DNA of 64,000 nt from Paracamarosporium sp. OC-R06-R3 (lineage: Eukaryota > Ascomycota > Dothideomycetes > Pleosporales > Didymosphaeriaceae), in NCBI GenBank assembly GCA_019828545.1, contig JACVRA010000144.1, positions 1-64,000 on the forward strand, given 5' to 3'. Position numbers and translations under genes: made by a program. A model generated the notes under the pieces. It did not search any database, had not been told where the DNA came from, and saw only the letters and a list, made by a program, of their open reading frames with translations. How positions within the stretch are numbered: position 1 is the stretch's first letter; each line of letters begins with the position of its first letter. Positions 44,786 through 56,461 of the stretch are shown here, piece by piece.

Positions 44786-47700
44786 ATGACGAGCTTCTCG
44801 ACCATGTCGCTGTACGCCTTGACGGTGAAGCACCCGTCGGCAACACAAAACGCCATTACCGGAGACTTCATGGGCAACCAGAAACAGCAGATCCTCGCTG
44901 CCAACGGCTCTCGCCTCTCCATCGTTGAGGTTTCGCGGCGACAGAAAAGCTTCCAAGAGATCTACTCGCAGGATATGTTTGGCATCATCCGTAACATCGC
45001 CAAGTTCAGACTGGCAGGTAGCAGCAAAGGTATGTTTGCCCTCTTTTCCCGCGCAAACATTCGATAGTGATCTTCCAAGGCACAGCAACTGCTGCGAGCA
45101 CCATACACAAGAGGCCAATCCTGCCTGTAGGAAACCATTTGAGTTGTTGAGTACACGCGCTAATAAACCCAGATCTCATAGTCATCACGACCGACTCAGG
45201 GCGTCTCGTTACATACGAGTACGAACATGAACCACAGCAGTTCAAGACCGTCCACTATGAGACATTCGGCAAGTCAGGCATCCGCCGCGTCGTGCCAGGT
45301 GAATATCTTGCCGTCGACCCGAAAGGGCGCGCCATTATGATCGCTTCGGCGGAGAAGAACAAGCTGGTCTACATTCTCACACGCAGCGGTCAGACGGATA
45401 TCGCAATCTCTTCTCCGCTGGAAGCGCACAAGCCGCACACGCTCATATATTGTCTCATTGGCTTGGATGTCGGGTATGACAACCCCATGTTCGCTGCCCT
45501 CGAGCTCGACTTTTCCTCTGCAGAGACTGATCCTTCTGGAGAGGCGGTCCAAGAGCTGCAGAAGGAGCTGGTCTACTACGAGCTGGATCTTGGCTTAAAC
45601 CACATTGTGCGCAAATGGTCTGAGCCAGTTGACCGCACCGCGCATACGCTATTCCGAGTCCCTGGCGGCCAGAATGCGCCAAGTGGCGTGCTTTGCTGCG
45701 GCGAAGATAACATCACGTATCACCGCATTTTCAACAAGTCACAGATGCACCGATTGGCAATACCGCGCCGAGAAGGAGCTACTGAGGACCCCAATCGTAA
45801 GCGTATCATCGTCACAGGCACCTTATATATGCTTAAGGGCGGTGACTTTTTCTATCTGCTCCAGACGGATGATGGCGATGTCTTCAAACTCAACATCACT
45901 CACGATAACGGAGCGGTCGAGAAGATTAAGATCAAATATTTTGATACTCTTCCGATTGCTACCAGCATTTGCATTCTGCGGGCGGGTTTCGTCTATCTTG
46001 CGTGCGAATCTGGTGATCGTACGGTCTACGAGCTGGAATCTCTCGGCGATGACACAGAGGATCCTGTTTTTGAAAGCACCCAATTCCCCGTGGACCCCAC
46101 AGCTGCATATGCTCCTCCCTTTTTTAAACCACGAGGACTTACCAATTTGACTCCGGTGGAAGGTTTACCGAGCTTAAACCCTATCATGGACATGGCGGTT
46201 GCAAACTTGGCTCTTGAGGATGCTCCGCAAATATATACCATCAATGGAACGGGTGGACGAGGCACATTTGGAACTACACGCAATGCTTTAGAAGTTCTCG
46301 ATTTGATCGAATCACCACTGCCCGCAAGTGCCATTGGTGTCTGGACGACCAGGATGAATGTGGAAGATACAGAGGACCAGATCATCGTCCTATCCATGGC
46401 AAGCTCAACGTTAATCTTGAAAATTGGTGAAGATGTCGAACAGGCTCAAAACCATGGCTTCTTTGAGGAGTCGAGCACCCTCGGCGTCCAGCAATTTGGC
46501 GAAGACTGTATCCTTCAGATCCATCCAAGAGGAATCCGGCACATACGGGCTCTCCAGTTCCCACAAGGGAATGCACAGGGTAACGGTCCAAAAACAACCA
46601 CTTGGGATTCACCACCTCATCGGACTATTGTCGCCTGCGCTGCCAACAATCGACAAGTCGCAATCGCGCTGAGCTCAGGCCAAATTTTGTACTTTGAATG
46701 CGACTCGGACGGTTCGCTGGCCATGGCCGAAGACGATGACATCACTCTGGATTCCACTATCAACTGTATAGCTATACCTGAAGTCCCGGAAGGCAGCGTC
46801 CGCGCGAATTTCATGGCTGTGGGTTGCAGTGATCAGACAGTCCGAATATACAACCTTCACCCCGACATGGAAGGCAACATTCTCAGGAGCATTTCCGTGC
46901 AAGGTCTCTCGTCACCACCAAGTGATCTGACCATCAACTACATGCGCGACAAGTCACCTCGGGGGTACAGCCAGTTCTTGCATATTGGTTTGCGAAGTGG
47001 TGTGTACATTCGTTCAGTTTTGGATGAGATGACGGGTGAAATCGGTGACACACGGAGACGCTTTCTGGGCCCAGAAGCAATTACTTTTGCCCGTGTCACA
47101 GCTGCTGGCGAGCCTGCAGTGGTGGCGATGACCTCGCGGCCATGGTTGGCTTATACACACCCGCGGACCTCAGTGCTCCAGTTGACCCCGCTCAATTATA
47201 TCCCTTTTAAGTCGGCCTGGAATTTCGATGGGTCGGCGTTCAAGGGAATAATATGCGTGAATGCTAACGAGCTACGGTACGTATCCATCGTTCTCTTTCT
47301 ATCCTTGCTGTATGATGACGTCTATTACCTGAACACGATGAGGGTTATACGCATTTTTCCAATTGTTCCTACTGACAGCAGCATCAACATTCGTTATTTC
47401 GCAGTCATCTTGCTAGACAGCTCTGACGCGTGTATAGCATTTTCACGTTCAACGATCTACTTGACAACACCACTTATGAACCTATACCGCTCAGGTATAC
47501 CCCACGAAAATTTGTACCTTATCCTGACCAAGGCGTCTTCTACGTTATAGAAAGTGAGCACAACACGATAAGTGCCGACGTCCGTCAGGCTCTCATCGAC
47601 CAGGCTCAGTCAAACGGTGAGGATGGGGCTGTGGAAATGGAGACTGATGGGGAGGGCGCCCTGACAAATGGCCATACCCATGGTGACGAACTGGATCCGA

Positions 47701-48824
47701 AAACGTTCGGCTACCCGAAAGCCCAAGGCCAGTGGGCGTCCTGTATCCAGATCGTCGATCCAGTGACGGAGAAGAAGGTCGTACAGACGTTGGAGTTGAA
47801 AGACAATAAGTCAGCAGTCAGTGTCGCCCTCGCCTACTTTGAGAGCCGGGGCGAGAATGACATGTACCTGTGTGTTGGAACTGTCAAAGACCTGCGCTTT
47901 ACACCGTACCAGTACACGTCCGCTTCGATTCAGCTGTACAAAGTGTCCCCAGATGGAAGGCAACTTGAGTTTATGCACGAGACGGATGTGGACAAGCCTC
48001 CTCTAGCTCTCCTTCCGTTTAAGGGTAAGCTTGTTGCTGGTATCGGTACGGATCTGGCTCTCTACGACTGCGGTATGCGTTCGCTACTCCGAAAGGCCAT
48101 GCAACCGGATGCCGTGTCGACTCGGATTACCGGCCTCAAGACTCAAGGAAGCAGAATAGTTGTATCTGATCAGACACAATCGGTCACATACGTTGTACAC
48201 AAGGACCAGGTCCATCCGAACCGCTTGATACCCTTTGCCGATGACACTGTCGCTCGGCATACGACCTGTTCTGAAATGTTGGACTACGAGACCACCGCTG
48301 GCGGCGACAAATTTGGCAACATTTGGATCGTACGATGTCCGGCCAAGGTGTCAGAAGCTGCAGACGAATCGACAGATGGGCTTAACTTGACACAAGACAA
48401 GGCCTATCTGGCTGGTGCACCCAACCGCCTTGACCTCATTGCTCACTACTTTACGAACGACATTCCCACATCTATCCAGCGGACCAATCTTATCTCTGGT
48501 GGTGAGCGCGTCATCTTCTGGTCTGGTCTACAAGGCACTCTTGGCGCCCTTATCCCATTCTCGTCACGCCGCCAGCAGAAGATGTTCCAGCAGTTGGAGC
48601 TACAGCTCAGAAATGATGACAAGCCATTGAGCGGGCGAGATCATCTTGCGTACAGGAGTTACTTCACTCCTGTTAAGAGCATGATTGATGGTGATTTAGT
48701 CGAACGCTTCCTAGTTCTGAGCAGAGATAAGCGGGAGAGCATTGTCGGTCAGTTGCAAGGCAACTGGACAAGCGAAATGGTGGATGAAGCTATCTGGAAC
48801 ATGCGAGGCTTGTATGCATTCTAG
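44786..48824 (+). CDS. rse1: Pre-mRNA splicing factor Rse1 (SF3b subunit 3)
   Basis: A 1244-aa WD40-like beta-propeller scaffold of the U2 snRNP SF3b complex, acting at branch-site recognition. Exons are 44786-45029, 45173-47276 and 47438-48824, joined in phase. The start (SLYALTVKHPSATQNAITGDF) and the junction reading DLIVITTDSGRLVTYEYE...FGKSGIRRVVPGEYLAVDPKGRA are strongly conserved in the family. The second junction reads ELRIFTFNDLLDNTTYEPIPLRYTPRKF. Later marks are GGERVIFWSGLQGTLGALIPF and HLAYRSYFTPVKSMIDGDLVERF. The end (DEAIWNMRGLYAF) matches the short family tail. ATG 44804 is a possible alternative start. Confidence 0.95.
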
Positions 48825-49576
48825 AGTGAATGAAGCACGTCTCGGACTTTACCGAACGCCGCTCCACAGAGCAGCTCACCTTAGTGCTAGACTGCATCAG
48901 TCAGTGTGGGTATGCATTGACTGTTTCTTCGAGTCCTTCGCATCTCAAGTCGGCGTCATTTGATGGATTGGAAAAGTCTTACGATACGCTTCGGCGTTTG
49001 GAGGCTGGTGGAGCAAGACTTGGCTAGTGTAATTATACCTCAATGATGATACCAATCGTTTACCATGCATTCTACGCGATTTTGGCTGGCTGAATCGTTC
49101 CAAAGTGAATCCCTGTCGGAACATTTCCTCCACGCTGTCCAGCCAATTACTTGAGTTTCCCATCACTCGAAGGCGTGGTTCTTCCTGGGCTACTTCTTGA
49201 GGCTGCCCACTTCGAACGTAACTCAACCGCGTTGGTGGGCACTACCGGCAGCCTTGTAGATATTAGGCCACCAATCACCTGGCTTTCCAGCAGATCTGCC
49301 GCGATCTTGAGCCTCAAGTCCCGAGGTTTTTCCCGGAAATTTGTGGTGCTCGTCACGAACGCGGTCGGAACACCAATCGATGACGCGGAACACCGCAGCA
49401 GTTCGCAAAAAGTGGACCACGGGGCGGAAAGGGTGCTAAGAACGGAGATGGCACCGGTCCCAAACCCCGCCACGACCATCTCCAACTTTGCCCCGCGTCA
49501 CCTTCTCTGAAGTTCTTCATCACCCACAAATCTTGCTTTCCCTTTCAATTCGACACATCTGCAAACATATTCCAAC
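48825..49576. other. Intergenic: rse1 3' flank and aldo-keto reductase promoter
   Basis: Open frames at 49147-49510 on both strands have no motif. No TATA box was identified with confidence. No gene called. Confidence 0.5.
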
Positions 49577-50689
49577 ATGTCTCTCGGAAGGACTGTAAAG
49601 CTCAACACTGGCGCTTCTATCCCGTGAGTATAAAGACATTCAATGTATAGATGGTCCGCTAATCGCAACTGCAAGTCAATTGGGATTTGGAACATGGCAA
49701 GCTGAGCCTGGCCAGGTCGAGGCCGCCGTCTTCGAAGCCCTCAAGGCTGGCTACAAGCACATTGATCTCGCAAAGGTCTACGGTAACCAGAAGGAGATCG
49801 CCCGCGCCTTCAAGAAGGCGTTCGGTGGAGAGATCCCAGGCCTCAAGCGTGAGGATGTCTTCATTGTCTCTAAGCTCTGGAATTCGCAGCACCGCCCAGA
49901 GCACGTCGCAGCAGCTCTCGACGACTGCCTGGCTGAGCTTGGTCTTGACTACCTTGACCTCTACCTTGTGCATTTCCCCGTTGCCTTCGACGAGCGCGGC
50001 GACGTCAACCAGAACCTTTTCCCGCTGCAGGACAAGTCCGATCACCCTGACGGCGACGTTAAGATCCTCGATGACATCTCTATTGTTGATACATGGAAAG
50101 CGATGACCAAGCTTCCTAAGGAGAAGGCTCGTGCCATTGGTGTTTCTAACCACACCAAGGAGCACCTCCAGGCACTCATTGACGGCACTGGTGTGACACC
50201 GGCTGCCAACCAGATCGAGCGCCACCCACGTCTTCTCCAGCCAGAGCTGATCAAGTATTGCGCGGAGAAGAACATCCACATCACCGAATACTCTGTAAGC
50301 ATCTTACCTTCTCAACACTCGTAGAGTATAAGCTAACCTCACCTCCCCAGGCTTTCGGCAACAACATGCTCGGCCTCCCACTCCTCGTGCAGCACGACAT
50401 CGTCAAGGAAGTCGCCGAGGCCAACAAGGCCACTCCAGCGCAGGTCATTCTTGCATGGGCACAGGTTGGAGGACACTCCGTCATTCCTAAGTCCGTGACT
50501 GCGTCGCGCATCCAGGAGAACTTTAAGGAGATTGAGCTCTCCAAGGAGGACTTCGAAAAGATCGAGAGCATCGGCAAGAAGGAGCCGCGCCGCTTCAACA
50601 TTCCTTATGTTGCCAACAAGCCTAGGTGGCCAGTCAATATCTTCAACGAGCCGGAGGAGAAGGAGGCACCTCACAAGGTCATTGTTTAA
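49577..50689 (+). CDS. Aldo-keto reductase, glycerol dehydrogenase (Gcy1/Ypr1)-like
   Basis: A 334-aa NADPH-dependent cytosolic oxidoreductase. Exons are 49577-49623, 49676-50294 and 50351-50689, in phase. Family marks are the [10 protein letters not shown] start, [18 protein letters not shown] with the catalytic Asp and Tyr, IVSKLWN with the catalytic Lys, YLVHFP with the catalytic His, AIGVSN, and the cofactor segment [15 protein letters not shown]. The tetrad is complete. Closest in style to yeast Gcy1/Ypr1 and fungal glycerol dehydrogenases; the substrate could also be another aldehyde or sugar. The loop [23 protein letters not shown] and the C-terminal [15 protein letters not shown] are typical of this subgroup. 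Codon use is strongly C/G-ending, suggesting high expression. Confidence 0.93.
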
Positions 50690-51268
50690 GTTCAGCCTTG
50701 CTCTACAGCGAAAAGCACATCAACTCAAGCTGTTAAAAAGTAAAATAGAATATGAATAGAACGAATAAATGAGTCAAGACCAATAGTGGGAAACCCGTCA
50801 ATGCATATATGGGCATGTGAGACAAAAGTCAGGCATTACATTGCATTAGTCAGTGAAACCCTCTTTTACCTTATACTCCCAGCAGAGATATCCGTGCCCT
50901 CCATCAGAAGGACGCACACAGTCTTTTCTGCTCTTCTATATGATGTCAAGGAAGCATCAGAATTGATAGACTAGCTCCAGTGCATGATACGACCGGGCCA
51001 CGCTTCCGAAGGCTGTCAATTGAACTTTCGCCGGTTCTGCCACCATAACAATGACTGTACCATACAAGGGTAGCATTAATCGGTGACTAAAGCCAAACGC
51101 GTTCCTTTGTCGCACCTCTACGTTTCCAGACTACCCATTGTCACTCAAGTCGCCAAAGTTCTCGTATACAGGATGTTACCACCTACTCCGCTGGTTTCAC
51201 CAATTATGTATAGAAAGTTGTACCGTATCCTCAGTCATCTAATGGAAGAATGTTCCGCGCACCCTCTT
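50690..51268. other. Intergenic, no gene seen
   Basis: 3' flanks of the aldo-keto reductase gene and the UstYa-like gene. No RiPP-type precursor ORF (signal peptide followed by KR-bounded repeats) was found here. Confidence 0.5.
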
Positions 51269-52366
51269 CTATTTGATCTGTGGCAAATTAACCAGGTTTC
51301 TGGTCGGGAATTTCAAGCTCCACTCACCCTCAAGATACATCCTGACTTGACTGTAATCTTTGCACACTACCAGAACAGTTAGATTATCCAGTGGCAGACT
51401 AGGTAGTTTGCTTACCATGGCGCCCGTTGAAGGCGTTGTCCAGATTGACTGGGCCGCGCTCGCCGTTTTCACCTCGTGGCTCGATGGTAAGATCTCCTGC
51501 GCACATGGCGGCCTGGCGCATGTAGTCTACGCAATCTACTGTACGTTAATTACCATTTTCCGAGTCCAGAACGGTCTTTCTCAAAGAACTCATCGGTGAA
51601 GGATTTGAAACAACACAATGACGTTTGGTCAACACGTACGCAGGAAGTGTGCCTCGTAATCCTCAGGCTCTGGTATATCCGGTGACTTTGTAAAGACGGC
51701 GGAGAATATCTTGCCCATGATATACTTAGTATCAGTATCAGTATAACTACAAGCTTCTCTAACATCTCTACTCCATGGCGAGACATGCCCCGGACTTACC
51801 ACGCAGTGCAACTGATGCGTTACGGAAGTTGAATTATACACGAGACCATCATCTGGAAACCCAGTGTTTGCTTGCGGTGTGTCAGTCGCCTTGAATAGAC
51901 TCCGAAAGAAAGGAATGTCAGCAATTTCCAGAAGGTGGCATCAGAGTCTCCCAACGCGTCTGAACCTTCGGATCAAGGAAGGCGGATGCATTGAGCGGAA
52001 CAAAGTCGTAGTCCGCCTTCCACTTCACGACTTCGGTTGGAACTGGCGCGGTGTCAATTCTGCGATGGCTTTCATCCAATAGTACGTACAATCGGGGGCC
52101 AGATTTCTGTACTCTGCGCCAACTTGCTGTGTGCATTGCGATGAGCTGCCGTTCATTGCGTGCCATATGGACAGCTGAAGCGCAACAATAACGACAAGCA
52201 AGCATATGGTGATAAACCAGCAATACTCCTTGATAGCTGCGAGGATTTTGCGTCCTTTCGACCACCCTTGGACTCCTTCGAATTCTGCAGTCTTCCAGAG
52301 CTTCTCGTGATCTGCGGATACTGTCTCGATGTCGGACCTGGAAAGCAGGCGTTCCTGATCGTGCAT
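51269..52366 (-). pseudogene. UstYa/DUF3328 family oxidase-like gene with a one-base frameshift
   Basis: UstYa-family proteins are membrane-anchored and modify peptides (cyclisation, hydroxylation) in fungal RiPP and other pathways. Exons on the minus strand are 52366-52090, 52042-51800, 51724-51640, 51535-51416 and 51357-51269. Exon 1 has a cytosolic head and one transmembrane helix (WFITICLLVVIVALQLSIW). Exon 2 begins PTEVVKWKADYDFVPLNASAF. Both family motifs are intact: HQLHC in exon 2 and HFLHC across the exon 3/4 junction, followed by YMRQAAMCAGDLTIE. However, exon 2 holds one extra base near 51925-51928 (an AAA run), which shifts the frame to a TGA at 51918-51920. All other junctions agree in phase if one base is ignored, giving about 270 aa, the usual family size. 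It is a recent pseudogene or a sequencing error. Confidence 0.78.
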
Positions 52367-53051
52367 GTTTTGCAGATTTGAATCTAGTCCAGGCGGGTGA
52401 GTGTTTTAGGTAATGGGGGTAATCGCTATATTTGACAAATTTTTACGAATGAACTGGGAATGTCAACTTCGTAGAGGTACGATTCTCGGAGGTGACAGCC
52501 GCTTCCGAGGCCTGATGGTGCGGTTGACGACAAAACGCGTTTCATCATGAATCCGAGACAGATGGTTTAGCGGGGCGCGTCCCATGTTTGACGAGCATCA
52601 TCGAGGAGCAAATCAGTAATATCGTGCGTGCATGTCAATTGCAGAACGTACGTTCACTTGATCGAAGGTTGTCGTGTCGGATTGGACTTTGCATACCTGC
52701 CTATGCCACAATTTCCTTCTATAGCAGCAATCATGACATATAACGACGCGATTTCATTCTTGCATATAAGAATTACAGTTGTCTAATTGGTTGGAAGAGG
52801 GCATTCGAACTACTCAAAAACAACAAATTTTCGACTGCATGCAAAGGCTGAAGTCAATGATTATTTGGACGCGGCTCGATAAGAGAAGAGACGAACATGA
52901 AGTGTGAACAATGCAGAACTAGACAGTGCATCAAGGCCTGGGTAATCCTTCTTAATTGATCGGCTGCAGCCACGTACAGGTTCAAGGTTTTCTATACACG
53001 ATATCCATGGAATTGTTCATCCTAGTTCAATTCTCGATGTGATCAATCCCA
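52367..53051. other. Intergenic, no gene seen
   Basis: AT-moderate DNA between the UstYa-like promoter and the 3' end of the DUF3632-like gene. No ORF with a motif. Confidence 0.5.
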
Positions 53052-54069
53052 TCACAATTCAGCCACTACCATAGCAGTCAAAGCATCTTTCGCATGCGCC
53101 TTGACATCTGCGTCATATTCGGAGCCAGCAGCTAACTGACCCCAGCGCACCTTCCACCACACCCACCGACTCATCGAATATCCTGGCTTAGACCAGAGAG
53201 ATTTTTTGCCCTCGGAGTATTCCGATGCCTTTTCGTTGAAGATGCCAATGATAATGTTATGGGGTGGTATCGGAAATGGAGGCCCCTCGCGGCACAACTT
53301 CAGGATCACAGGACTCACATATCGGAACAGATTCGCTGCGGCCGGGACCTCTCCCAGAAAGTCAGGATGGCCCTCAACATCCAACACACGCAGGAATCTA
53401 TACGAGGCTCGATGTATGTAGAAGTCGACACCACCGAGGGCTTGGTTTCCAGTAGACACTAGCCGGGCAATCCAGGCGTTGACACTAGCCCAACGTGCGA
53501 TGGCTGGTTCAGAGGAAGGTGATTGGAGAAAGAGGTATTGTTGGTATTCATAAGTGTCTGTGAGATGAGCGGTAAACTGAGGCATATTGGCCCACACGAT
53601 GTCTTCTGTTTTGGTTTCCTTACTTCCACGCGTGATGGGTACGTGCACTATCTGTGACTCGTGACGCTGTATCGTCTGTAGAAGCACTATCATGGCGGGC
53701 TGGTGTGCTGGGTTCACGATAGATATGTGCTGGAGGGTATTCATGAGGGTATACACGGTATCGTAGACGATATCAACGTCGTCGTCATCATCCTCGTCTT
53801 CATTTGTCTTGGCATCGTCTGCGATAGCCTTTGGGATTGTTTCAAGAAGATCTCGTGTGCATTCGTCAACCGTTTTGTTTCCAGACTTTCTCGCGTTAGT
53901 CTCAAGCTCCATAATCGCATGTGTGCATGCTTGCGGGCTTAGGTTAAGAGCTTACCAAGTATTCTTTTACCGCTGCGAGTTGAGCAACGATTGCTTCACG
54001 TGCCCAGGTGTTCTGAGGAAGGTCTCCTAAATCCCCTGCTGAAAATGATGGTTGAGCTTCCGAAGCCAT
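53052..54069 (-). CDS. DUF3632-like fungal protein, 322 aa
   Basis: Function unknown. Exon 1 is 54069-53956 and exon 2 is 53906-53052, joined in phase (GTAAGC donor, ATGGAG acceptor). Without the first exon the protein would lack its conserved-looking start (LPQNTWAREAIVAQLAAVKEYL). The protein is helical, with an acidic run (EDEDDDDDVDIV) near residue 75, then YEYQQYLFLQSPSSEPAIARWASVNAWIARLVS and a C-terminal WVWWKVRWGQLA. The arrangement of a W..xNA(F/W)xARL block is what I recall of the DUF3632 fungal family, but this is from memory. No signal peptide and no transmembrane segment. Such genes are common in accessory regions of moulds. Confidence 0.72.
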
Positions 54070-55385
54070 AATGGGAATTTGGCAGACACCCAATATAGAG
54101 GTATTCAAAGTCGATAAAATCTCAACGGAAGGCCGTTGGTTAGAGTGTGGTTGAAGTTTTGGAACGTTTTAGAAACGCTCGGAGGGTTCTATAGTCCTAT
54201 GTGTCTAATGCAATATGGCGGGTGCCTATGTAAGCTAGGAAAGAAGCATTGCAAACGAGCCCTGACGTCATGTTACACCAATTCTCACGGCTGAATAAAT
54301 CTTACTGTTTTTGTTTTAGCAACACGTGAAACCAAGCAATGCATTCCAGTAAGGCTGAATTTGCCGAACCCCGAGACTACAGCTTGCTGTAATGCAAGAA
54401 GGAATCAATCCCCACTGGTCGAAGATCGGCATGTATTGCAGCACCAGGTCATTTCTTTCACCACATCGTATTACCCCAGGATGGTATGCACAGACTGAAA
54501 GTACCAAGACATTTCCCCTGGCTATAGTAAGATGAGCGACTTCCTGGTCCTCTGTCAAATCACCTGCTCAGCAGTTCCTGGAACTGCCGTCATTCTCATC
54601 TCTAGAATTGAGACAAACACTTATCTGAGCTTTTCTAATACTAACAATGCATTGATCCTAACTTGACTCTCTCCTAAGTTTCAGCACCGATATGAGTTGA
54701 TCGCCTACTTTTATTGCGTCATGTAAGGATTTTGGTCAGTACTCAATTGCAGCTCATTTGTCAAATCTCAGAAAGCAAAAGGCAACATGTCAAACCATGG
54801 AAGGCACAGTCTCGTGATCAACATCAGCAGCTCGGACTTCCGACTGTAGATTCTGAGAAGACAAGATTCTGCAAGGACTTTCAGCGTGATGCACCAAGGA
54901 TATTTTTCAACAAGGACGAAGTGCCTTGCATCCCTAATGCTGACATTCATCAATATGAGACCCAGATGAACAATTCTCAGTGTTGTACAACCATAGCTCA
55001 ACCAGTCAACCTGCCGCTAGTAGCTCTCCTGGTCACTCTCCAGGTCACTCACAATCTCACACTGTTCCCATCCTTCCCCAAACTCCATCCCAATACAGAA
55101 ATCAGCACCTCCGCTCGCATAACACTCCTTGATCGAGGTACTATACCGCTCTTCTGCGGGTGAGCCTTAAACAATTTGTGCCCCGTGTCAAGTCTGTGAG
55201 ACATTGTTAATGGTGGCCTTAGCAGGCGAATCGAGATGAACGATGATCTCGACGACATCCTCAGGACACCCAACACGTATTAAAGGTCTATCTTCTTCCT
55301 CACCATTGTGCACTAACTCTATCATCCACCCTCAGTTCAGCACAAGACCTTTCACTCTACTCCACTTCTCTCGCCATTTTTCAAA
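54070..55385. other. Intergenic: promoter of the RNase-like gene
   Basis: A 149-codon plus ORF at 54714-55163 has no recognisable motif, poor composition and no splice partner; I do not call it. The last 120 bases before 55386 are CT-rich, a usual fungal leader. Confidence 0.5.
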
Positions 55386-56111
55386 ATGAAATTCCAACTC
55401 TTCACCACGGCCTTATACGCCTCCCTCGCCCTCGCCTCCGCAATCCCCAATCCAAATGCGTCTCCCGACCTCGACGCCCACGCTCTTTCCATCCGCGCCA
55501 CCAAAATCAACAACAGCCCAACCAAAGACTGGGAATGTCCTACCAAAGACGCAAACAAGAAGGTAACCTACAAGAAAGCCGAGATCATCAAAGCCATCGA
55601 GCAGGGCGTGCGTCTCGCCAAGGAGGACAAGACGGTCGGCGTGCCCGGGTCAAGGCAATTCCCATGTACGATAAGCCGTTTTCCATGCACCCCCAAACCC
55701 CTTGAGAACACTGCTCGTTGGTAAGGAGGCAATCTCCGGAGCAAGTTTGAGGAGGATTCCTCTTCGTTGCACACCCCTCCCCCATTCACACACCCAGCGC
55801 AACGCTAAAACTAAATAATATCTCTTACCGCCCCTTTTTCCCTCATACATCCATCTCTAACATCACTAGACCCCATCTCCAACCCCGGCAGCCTCCCCGG
55901 CATGCCACAACAATATGACTCGAGCAAAGACGTGCAGCACTTCCCCTTGAAGAACGGGAAATCCGCGTACAGCGGCGGACGCCCGCCAAAGGACGAGCGC
56001 GTCATGTATTTGCACAAGGATAAGGAGGATGAGGCGACGTTTATTGGGCTGTGGACGCATGCTGGGGCTTCGGAGACGGGGCAGTATCAACAGTGTCATG
56101 AGAAGGCATAA
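55386..56111 (+). CDS. Secreted RNase T1-fold protein with altered catalytic residues, 173 aa
   Basis: Exons are 55386-55665 and 55870-56111, joined in phase by a 204-base intron (GTACGA donor, CACTAG acceptor). The protein has a signal peptide (MKFQLFTTALYASLALASA), then a domain that follows guanyl-specific RNase T1 step by step: KTVG, FPYP in place of YPHK, FPLKNGKSAYSGG, DERV, and WTHAGASE...YQQC. Only two cysteines occur after the signal, and they match the outer T1 disulfide. Compared with T1, His40 is replaced by Tyr and Glu58 by His, whereas Arg77 and His92 remain. About five extra residues sit in the loop before the FP strand. It is therefore probably a non-catalytic or altered RNase, like RNase-like effectors of some plant pathogens; activity is not excluded. 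Confidence 0.82.
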
Positions 56112-56461
56112 GTGAGCGAGTACTTGGGAGAGGGGAGAGAGGAAGTGAGGAAGATTGAAGTTGGGGATGGGGATCGAGTGCTTGAGGGGTGTGTGTGTGT
56201 TGTTTATCCAGGGTAAGCCCGGTAGACTTGGCGATCTGGTGATACAGTGCTGTATATTATGCAGTTCTAGAGGTCATGAGAGTGTGGATGGCAGTCGTTT
56301 TTGTGTTCACTGTCGTTCGTTTGATAGAAGCAATGAATATTATAGGAGCGCTAGGGTATACCGAGAAAGGCGAATAAAGAACGGAGTGAGTAGATCGTGG
56401 TATCATGCGCTTAAAGACAACCTCCCATCCCTATCGTCCAATAGTAGTTATTGGTATTTCC
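56112..56461. other. Convergent 3' flanks
   Basis: Non-coding; 3' ends of the RNase-like gene and the App1-like gene face each other here. Confidence 0.5.

Noticed and set aside
54714..55163. 149-codon plus ORF upstream of the RNase-like gene
   Set aside because: No motif, no signal peptide and unnatural composition; more likely promoter DNA.
50690..55385. RiPP (ustiloxin/dikaritin-type) cluster around the UstYa-like gene
   Set aside because: No precursor with repeated cores bounded by KR sites was found nearby, and the UstYa gene itself is frameshifted.
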